Assembly (NCBI GenBank): GCA_963281155.1
Contig: CAUJLY010000004.1
Coordinates: 1,116,001-1,180,000, forward strand
DNA from: Rhabditophanes sp. KR3021
Taxonomy: Eukaryota; Nematoda; Chromadorea; Rhabditida; Alloionematidae
Length of the DNA stretch: 64,000 bases
Direction: 5' to 3'
Below are positions 57,501-64,000 of this stretch, in pieces. The translations under genes and the position numbers were made by a program. Each line of letters opens with the position of its first letter. The stretch's first letter is position 1. Under the pieces are notes generated by a model. The model did not search any database and was not told the origin of the DNA. It was given only the letters and a program-made list of their open reading frames with translations.

Positions 57501-60500
57501 AAATTTAATTTGTCACTTAACTTATAAACACAAAGCTTAACAAATATAGATAGTCCCAATTACAATTTAATTTTCCAAAACAAGTTTGTAATCAAAATTA
57601 TACTGGCCATTATATGGAGGATTATTAAAAATGAAACCGGCAATTAATGGTCATAAAATATGGAAATTATTTGCAAGTCTGACTCATTATTCAGGTCTTC
57701 AATCTTTTATATACAGACATAATCGAGGTTCTTTTTTGTGTGACTAAACGATATTATATTGCAATTTTTTATGTTGACTAAGATGGTACAGAAGGCAATT
57801 AAGTTAGTGGTAATCCTTTGCCTTTATTTTTTGACTTACTTATGCCAGCCTACTTTTTGAATGAAATCTTTATTTCCATATTGTGTCTTGAATCTTTACA
57901 AATAGCTTATTTAAACTTGTGATACTTATTAGAGTCGACAGCTGCCCTTCAAACATCCCGACATCGAACAAAAATTAAACTATATTAATGTTAGTATCTA
58001 ACTAAAACCTAAAAAGCACATGAATAAAATGGATCCCTCAATGAACCACGCCATCCACTTGCCCAGAGACTCCAAACCCCGTTCCCGTATACTGATCTCC
58101 TCCAAAAACCCCTTCCCAACCTACACCTACCACTCCCCTCTACAACATACCGAAGGAACCCCCTCCACCAGTCGAACATCAATCAAATCATCGACATCAT
58201 CAACAAGCACCACCCCCTCCCAACACTCCATCTACACAAACTTATCAACTGATCGCCACCACAAACTTCACCATCCAGCCAACTTTTATCACTTCCATGG
58301 ATCAAAAACTGATACCGAAAATCATTTAACCTGCAACCCAACCTTCTCCTTCCAATCTCTACCCGATGTCTTAAATAATAATGATCAACAATTGTCAAAC
58401 GATTTAATGATGGTTGTTAATATTAATAATGTCAAGAACAAAGCTAAGGATTTATCCAAAAACTCTCCTGCTAGGCTAATCAGTTTTATTTTGGTGGTAT
58501 CGGTTTTTATTCTAGCCTTGATCGCGGTTTCGTTGATGGTGGCGTTGATTATAGTTGCTAGTGGACAGGAGGCGCAGGACGTGTATAAGAAGAAGTTGTT
58601 TGGCGGGGAAGGGGAAAGGGTTGAGGAAGGGTTGAGGAATGAGTTTGATGGAATGAGGATTAGGGAAAGTATTAGGTGGTTGAGTCAGAATGTACATGTG
58701 GCAGGGACTGTTGAGAATATGGATGTGATGGAGAGGATTGAGAAGGAGGTTAGTTGGGTAGTAAGTAACACTTTTATTTATTGTGTTTTTTGTAGATGAT
58801 GGCATTAGGTTTGGAGGTGACCACACAGGAATATGACGTTTTATTGGACTATCCCGATTACAACAACCCCAACACGATTACTTACTGCGAGGACAAATCC
58901 GCGAAATGTCATGTTTTATCCAGTGGTCTCTCTGAAGTTATGGGCAGTGGCGAATTAGCTGGACAAGAAGATGATCCCCGTGCCTTAGTTCAATGGGTAG
59001 CTTACGCAAAAAATGGTACAATTACATCTAATGTAGTTTATGTTAACTATGGGACATTAGAAGATTACCAGTATTTGTCTAATAAATCTGTTTCGGTCAA
59101 GGATGCCATTGTTATTATTCGATATGGGGCAGTTTTTAGGGGTAAGTTGACAAGGCTACTACTCCACTTCAAATTGAGCTAATTAATGAAACGCATTGCA
59201 CTTAGACTATCTCCGTTCATGCAATAACATCATTACCATTGTTCCTAAATTTGTTTTCTATATTAACATCCAATTGTTTCAGGTGATAAAGTGGAATTGG
59301 CAGCTGAACATGGTGCAAAGGGTGTGATTATTTATACCGACCCAGCTGATTATGCACCAAACCTTGGAAAGGATAAAAAGACTTTTCCGGACAATATATT
59401 TTTGCCCAAAAGAGGAGCTCAGAGGGGTAGTTTGGCGAAAGTTGATGGAGATCCTTTGACTCCCTTTTATCCTTCTCTAAATTACACACTAAGAACTGAG
59501 ACGGAGGAAGGTTTGAGAGAAAGAAACATTCTCCCAAATATTCCAGTCGCCACAATTGGTTATGAAGATGCGTTGAGCATTATTAAACTAATGGATGGAA
59601 CTCAAGTAGCGTCAGATGACTGGATTGGAGGTTTGAATACGACCTATAGATTTACGGGCACTCAAAAGATAACCTTGACAGTCAACTCCAGGGCCCAAGT
59701 GAGAAAGATAAAAAACGTTATGGCCAAATTTCAAGGCGCAACAGATCCAGACAAATGGGTCCTCCTAGGTAACCATGTGGATGCATGGGTTAAGGGTGCA
59801 ATTGATCCTAACTCAGGTACTGCCACTTTGCTGGAAGCAGCCCGTGTCTTGACCACAACCTCTACCAAACTATCCTGGCGGCCAAAACGTTCAATTGTGT
59901 TTTGTTTCTGGGACGCAGAAGAGTACGGTCTGATCGGGTCAACTGAATTTGTGGAGCAATACCTAAAACCTCTGCAACGTAAGGCGATAGCTTATCTAAA
60001 TGTTGATAACATCAATGGAAATAATACGTTATCAATCAAGGCTGTTCCGATGATTTACCGACTTGTTGTTGAGTCTGCAAAGAAAATTCCACACCCTAAT
60101 CCAGAGGACGTGGAAAAAGGATTAGATACTTTGTATGACGGTTGGCAATTTTATAATCCACGGGGACCTATTGCTGGCGATAAGTCGATTCCGGAAGTTA
60201 GAAATCCTGGTTCTGGTAGCGACTTCCAAAGATTCATTTCTTACCTAGGAATTCCAGTCCTTGATTTGAAAATGACCTGTGCGCCTTATGCAAATTACAT
60301 GCTTTACCACACAATGTACGAAGTTCCCTGGACAACCGAACATCTGATCGACACAACTCACCAAGTATTCAGTGCAGTTGGCCAAATGTGGATGGAATTG
60401 ACGCGTAATCTAGCAGATTCTCTTATCATTCCTTTCAACGTTGAGGATTATGCGATTAAACTAGATGATTTCGTCAAACAAACAGATGTAACTTTGAAAG

Positions 60501-61431
60501 TTTATGAAGTTGATGTTGGAATGGGCAGACCTTATTATAAAGAGAAGATGGAAATGTTGAAAGATTCCATTAAAAGGTTTGGCAATGTTGCAGTATTAAT
60601 TCAAAATGTTGTTGAGGGAGTTAATAATGGACATGTGGGAGTTACTATACCGCAAATTAATACAATTAATTCGATCTTGCAACACATCGAAAAGAATTTT
60701 ATCCTTGAGCAAGGTATTTACCCTAAACGAGCTTTTTACCGCCATACTGTCTTTACATCTAGTGAGCACGATGAATACGCAGGAAAAGTATTCTCTCTGA
60801 TAATGGATCCCGTCTTCGAATGGGATGCCGCAAAAAAAGCAAACAATCCCCAAAAACAAAAAGAATGGTTAAATCTAATAGACTTAGGCTTCACTAAACT
60901 CCAATACACTATAGAAAGTGCTATTCTAGGAATGGATTTAAGTGATTTTAATAGTCTATCAAATGGGTATTAAAAAATAGGTCAAAAATTTACTAAAAAT
61001 TGTATATTTAAAAATGTATCAAAATAAAGTTTTCATTTTTTTGTTCAGGTGTTTTATTTGGTCTGAAGGTTTTGATGCAAAAATATGATTTTGAGGGAGA
61101 TTCCAATTTTTATGGAATACCAGTCCCTGGAAAGTATGTTTGCTGGGCAGAGCTGGCTATTATTCAGATGATCACGCCGAATGTTTCGTTCTTAGGACAT
61201 TTGAGTGGAATATTGGCTGGGCTCGTTTATTGGGAGGTGCCGTTTGTTAAGAAGATCGTTGGGTTGGTGGAAGGAGTTGTTGCAAATGTTTTCGGGGATA
61301 TTTTGAACTCTTTTAATCAAAGAGAAACTAGAGATAATCCCACTGATGGCCAAAGAAGAAGAAATCAACAATATAATGGTCAAAATCAATTTAATCAAGG
61401 AAGAAGACCATATGGATGGAATTTTAATTAA
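54539..61431 (+). CDS. Rhomboid intramembrane protease (RHBDD1/rhomboid-4 type), hosting a nested gene in its second intron
   Basis: Exons 54539-54707, 54748-55032 and 61049-61431; introns of 40 and 6,016 bp, both phase 1. Product 278 residues. Exon 2 carries the HADDWHLYYNMISLLYKGK then LERHLGS block typical of RHBDD1. The catalytic serine motif GFSG is formed across the large intron: exon 2 ends with FS plus the first base of the glycine codon and exon 3 starts with VLFGLKVL. The catalytic histidine is in SFLGHLSGILAGLVYW. The C-terminus is polar (RRNQQYNGQNQFNQGRRPYG). RHBDD1-type proteases cut unstable membrane proteins in the ER for degradation. The whole glutamate carboxypeptidase-like gene (58020-60973) lies inside intron 2 on the same strand. 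Confidence 0.85.
55033..58019. other. 5' half of the large rhomboid intron
   Basis: About 3 kb, strongly AT-rich. A 61-codon frame at 56975-57160 includes CFDQIANDIPRTQSF, which recalls the DIPRT element of TBC Rab-GAP domains, but no other part of such a domain was found. It may be a fossil. Otherwise nothing recognised apart from the presumed promoter of the nested gene. Confidence 0.35.
58020..60973 (+). CDS. Glutamate carboxypeptidase II-like M28 metallopeptidase (NAALADase family), nested in the rhomboid gene
   Basis: Exons 58020-58760, 58796-59141 and 59283-60973 (an alternative first donor is 58749); 925 residues. It is a type II membrane protein: about 150 cytoplasmic residues rich in Ser, Thr, His and Pro, a helix at about 152-178 (LISFILVVSVFILALIAVSL), then protease-associated domain, M28 peptidase and dimerisation domain. 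Zinc ligands are visible: His in LLGNHVDAW, Asp in AIDPNSG, Glu pair in WDAEEYG, Asp in YLNVDNINGN, His in YMLYHTMYEV. The enzyme removes C-terminal residues (in mammals glutamate from N-acetyl-aspartyl-glutamate or folate). The region matching the substrate arginine patch (SGRARYT in human) reads LDLKMT, so specificity may differ. The gene ends 75 bp before rhomboid exon 3. Confidence 0.9.
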
Positions 61432-61675
61432 TTATGTGTATTTGTTATGCTTTTGAATAAACCATGAAGCTTTAATTTTTTGTCTTGACTTATTTGCAGC
61501 ATTTTAATCTTACAAATGCGTGTAATATCTGTTTAATTAATAAGTACAGTTCAATGTTAAAGCTTTGACACTTTGTTTTGTTGTCCCAAGTAGATTCATC
61601 ATGGCTTTGGAACGACGACGTGGTTAGTTTCAAAATACTTTTCATTACTGGGATTACATATTTACACTTTCAAGA
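61432..61675. other. Short spacer between rhomboid and Bin3-type genes
   Basis: 244 bp with AATAAA at about 61455 and a pyrimidine-poor acceptor (tttcaag) just before the next ATG. An upstream ATG at 61601 (MALERRR) does not splice in frame to the next exon by the sites I could see. Confidence 0.5.
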
Positions 61676-62722
61676 ATGGAGATTTCTATTGTACCTGATA
61701 AACAAACCACCGAAACATCAGATATTTCTGCTAGTAATTCCACAACCTCATCTACAAATTGCGTGCCATCTAAGAAGAAAGAAAACTTGTAAGTGACTCC
61801 ATCTGATCACCGCAAATTTCATCATTTATATTTTAGAGCATTTCGATATGGAAACTACAACAGATATTATGGACGCCGGAAACCTGATGAAGCAACCAAA
61901 ATGGACCCAAGGTTGCTTTTGATACCGAAAACAGTGTTTGAGAAGAAAAAGGTCCTTGATATTGGTTGTAATGTTGGTCCTGTAACTCTGGCTATTGCAA
62001 AGCACTATGCTCCTCAGATGATACTTGGAATTGATATTGACTCGAGTTTGATTGGGGTAGCACGGAAAAACATAAGGCACTATTGCGAGAAAGATGTAAA
62101 AATTGAAGGGTTGTATCCAGCTTCGTTCTTCAAGAATGCTGATGTTGCAAAAGAAGACAAGCCGACTGAGTTCTTTAAAGCTGATTTCCCTGACAATGTT
62201 TGGTTCCAACATGAAAACTATGTACTGCCAACTGATACGCATTTGGAAGGTGTCGAGGAAGAGTATAACGTTATAGTGGCCTTCAGTCTCACCAAGTGGG
62301 TGCATCTTAATTTTGGAGATGATGGTCTTAAGCGTTTCTTTCTTAGAGCCTTCAAGCATTTGCTGCCTGGTGGAAAGTTTCTACTGGAGTCTCAAGCCTA
62401 CTCAACTTACTACAAAAAAGCCAAGCAACATCCTGAATTACTCAAAACTTACAAGGAGTTGAAGTTTAAGCCAGGTGATTTCAAAGATTATCTGCTGAAT
62501 GTTGTTGGGTTTAAGAGTTATGAAGTTGTTGGTGAAAATGATGGGAAATCTACTTATGGTAGAACTATCGAGATTTTCACGAAGGATTCTAAGTTCATTA
62601 GCAGTCGAAAGAGAAAAAATGTGGGGGTTATTTCCATTGAAGCAAGCATTGAGCCTGAAGTTGGGCCAACCAAAGTAGCGAAAGCAATAAAGTTCGCCGA
62701 TAGTGATGAGGAGGATAATTAA
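61676..62722 (+). CDS. Bin3/MePCE-type RNA 5'-cap gamma-phosphate methyltransferase
   Basis: Exons 61676-61788 and 61837-62722 (intron 48 bp, phase 2), 332 residues. A Ser/Thr-rich N-terminus with MEISIVPDKQTTE leads into the Bin3 domain: FRYGNYNRYYGRR, SAM-binding VLDIGCNVGPVTLAIA with GIDID, then FSLTKWVHLNFGDDGL and the LPGGKFLLESQ motif. The C-terminal tail is acidic. Bin3/MePCE proteins put a methyl group on the 5' gamma-phosphate of 7SK-type and other Pol III RNAs. I chose the start at 61676 because the acceptor tttcaag lies directly in front and no in-frame upstream exon was found; trans-splicing would explain this. It follows the rhomboid gene and precedes TTDA, a probable operon. Confidence 0.85.
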
Positions 62723-62891
62723 TTTATATGCTTTTTAAATATTTAATTTTATATGTTGCCTTTTTAATATCAAATTTTTGAATAGATCTCAATTGACTTC
62801 TTCTGTGTATTCTTTTATATGACAAAGTTGATTCTTTTTGAACATATCTCTTTAAAGATTTATAAATTCATTTTAATCCTTCCTTTAACAG
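62723..62891. promoter_or_regulatory. Putative operon spacer with trans-splice acceptor
   Basis: 169 bp between two same-strand genes. It ends with the pyrimidine-rich acceptor ccttcctttaacag directly abutting the ATG of the next gene. This spacing and layout is typical of SL2-type trans-splicing inside nematode operons. Confidence 0.55.
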
Positions 62892-63113
62892 ATGGTCAAC
62901 ATCACCAAAGGAGTCTTCATCACGACTGATCCTGCCGTCAGAGAATTTTTGATTCACCTTGATGACTGCAAGGCCATTCTAAATAGCAAATTCATCATCC
63001 AAAAATTAGATGAAAAGCATTTATTCATTGATGGAAGTATGGAAAGGGAACTTCGTGATCAATTCGAAACTTTATTAGAAAAGAATTGTCCAGAGCAATT
63101 TGAAAATAAGTGA
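62892..63113 (+). CDS. gtf-2H5: TFIIH subunit 5 (TTDA/Tfb5)
   Basis: A single exon of 73 residues. It begins MVNITKGVFITTDPAVREFL and continues with LDDCKAIL and KLDEKHLFIDGSMEREL; the short length and the motif order (G.L..CDPA..Q.L..LD, .F.I..LD..HLF) match GTF2H5/TTDA. It stabilises the p52 (TFB2) subunit in the TFIIH core and is needed for nucleotide excision repair and transcription. An acceptor (tttaacag) touches its ATG, so the mRNA is most likely trans-spliced and co-transcribed with the Bin3-type gene upstream. Confidence 0.85.
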   Translation: MVNITKGVFITTDPAVREFLIHLDDCKAILNSKFIIQKLDEKHLFIDGSMERELRDQFETLLEKNCPEQFENK

Positions 63114-63975
63114 TTCATTTTTATTTAAATAAATTCCCTGTATATTTTTTTAATACTATGGCACTGCATATTGGACAAGATCAACTCTCTTTTACAGATG
63201 ATGAGTTAATTTTATTGTTAAAAACTTGAATTAGCCAAAGGAAGTGTCACAAAATGTACATGTAATATCGCCTCTTATTATATGTTATTGTCGCATTATA
63301 TATCATGTATTTATTAATAAAGAGAGTTACCTCTTTCGGCTACTGATGAAGTCTTATGACTTTATTAAACTATTCTGTTCCATTTTCGGCAAACATGTCA
63401 ATAAGTAAAGTTTACACAAATAGTTAATTATTTTATTTAGAGAAAATCACAGACTTTGTGTCATGAATTATGTAACCTTAATTTGGTTCAAAAGAACTGA
63501 CAAAACATATTTAAATCTGTAATACTTGAATCTAAATCAACATGTTTTGATAAATGAAGTATAAAAATATATCCATTTAAATAAATCATTTTCTGCTTCT
63601 TGCGTTGTGCTTAGATTTGTGATTAAAATATTTGTTTCTTATTCATAGTGAATTTGCTTGTTTGAGTTCTGAGCAAAGACCCTTTTACGCCGATTTTTTA
63701 CTACTTGGTTTAAAAATGCATGGTACCAAGATAATCTAAATCATTATTCGAGTTCCTCCAATTATATATACTGCCATTTAATATTTATAAGTATGTATTT
63801 AAATTTTATTAAGGTTAATATACCAACTGCCTTTTAAATTTGGATATTTTTTAAAATGTTGTGCACATTTAAACATGCTTAAAAAATTAAGTCCATTTGT
63901 TAGAAAAGTCCTTGAACTGATAAAATCAAACAAGATTTGAATTCCTTTCTCTCCTAAACTGAAGAGAGAAGTACA
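63114..63975. other. Right-edge intergenic region
   Basis: About 860 bp. An AATAAA at about 63128 serves the TTDA transcript. A 66-codon minus-strand frame at 63799-63999 shows no similarity. Nothing else recognised. Confidence 0.4.
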
Positions 63976-64000
63976 ATGGGTGGAAGAGTTAGCAGACAAC
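63976..64000 (+). CDS. Possible start of a gene running off the right edge
   Basis: The last 25 bases read MGGRVSRQ on the plus strand. MGGxxSR is a plausible N-myristoylation start, and the preceding sequence is purine-rich (aagagagaagtaca). Only eight codons are present, so this is a weak suggestion. Confidence 0.2.

Noticed and set aside
61601..61622. Upstream ATG (MALERRR) as the first exon of the Bin3-type gene
   Set aside because: Both possible donors give phase 1, which does not match the phase needed by the next exon; the ATG at 61676 with its own acceptor is simpler.
63799..63999. 66-codon minus-strand frame at the right edge
   Set aside because: No similarity, AT-driven composition, and a more plausible plus-strand start overlaps it.

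Overview
The window reads as nuclear DNA of a nematode. It is AT-rich, genes are split by short introns (mostly 37-90 bp, GT..AG, acceptors of the TTTCAG type), and it carries a receptor-type guanylate cyclase, two SRE-like serpentine chemoreceptors and an EB-module cysteine-rich secreted protein. Several genes have a splice acceptor directly before the first ATG, as expected for spliced-leader trans-splicing. I cannot place the species; many proteins look distant from Caenorhabditis. No tRNA, rRNA, CRISPR array or intact transposon was seen. All exon joins were worked out by eye from splice motifs, phase and protein similarity.

Left part (1-14.5 kb), mostly conserved genes: the 5' end of an importin-beta (IPO5/IMB-3 type, leaving the left edge), nephrocystin-4, a large EB/EGF-like secreted protein, a DEF8/Rubicon-type zinc protein (minus), and SMC4 of condensin. 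An 882-bp intron of SMC4 holds an antisense, decayed GIY-YIG nuclease of the LEM-3/ANKLE1 type.

Middle part (14.5-33.5 kb), an accessory region with much duplication and decay: a REXO1-like exonuclease fragment that has lost its first catalytic motif; five copies (two intact, three broken) of an unrecognised family of type II membrane proteins with a cysteine-rich ectodomain; one intact BTB-BACK-Kelch gene with several Kelch fragments around it; a 622-residue single-exon protein resembling nematode F-box/LRR-type proteins, with a decayed copy of its 5' end next to it; a BED-finger transposon remnant; and a small secreted peptide gene.

Right part (33.5-64 kb), mainly intact genes: receptor guanylate cyclase (+), then on the minus strand an unknown basic protein, a CYP4-like P450, a lysine-rich membrane protein, two SRE-like receptors, Drosha, a DHCR24-like FAD oxidoreductase, a coiled-coil protein and a divergent CSL (RBPJ/LAG-1-type) factor. 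A candidate structured RNA lies between Drosha and the DHCR24-like gene. On the plus strand a rhomboid protease (RHBDD1 type) is split by a 6.0-kb intron that contains a complete same-strand glutamate carboxypeptidase II-like gene. It is followed at 244 and 169 bp by a Bin3/MePCE-type RNA cap methyltransferase and the TFIIH subunit TTDA (GTF2H5), a probable operon.

The observations I would follow first are the same-strand gene nested inside the rhomboid GxSG codon intron, the unrecognised membrane-protein family with a recent gene-conversion tract, the antisense GIY-YIG remnant inside SMC4, and the candidate structured RNA at about 48.2-48.44 kb.
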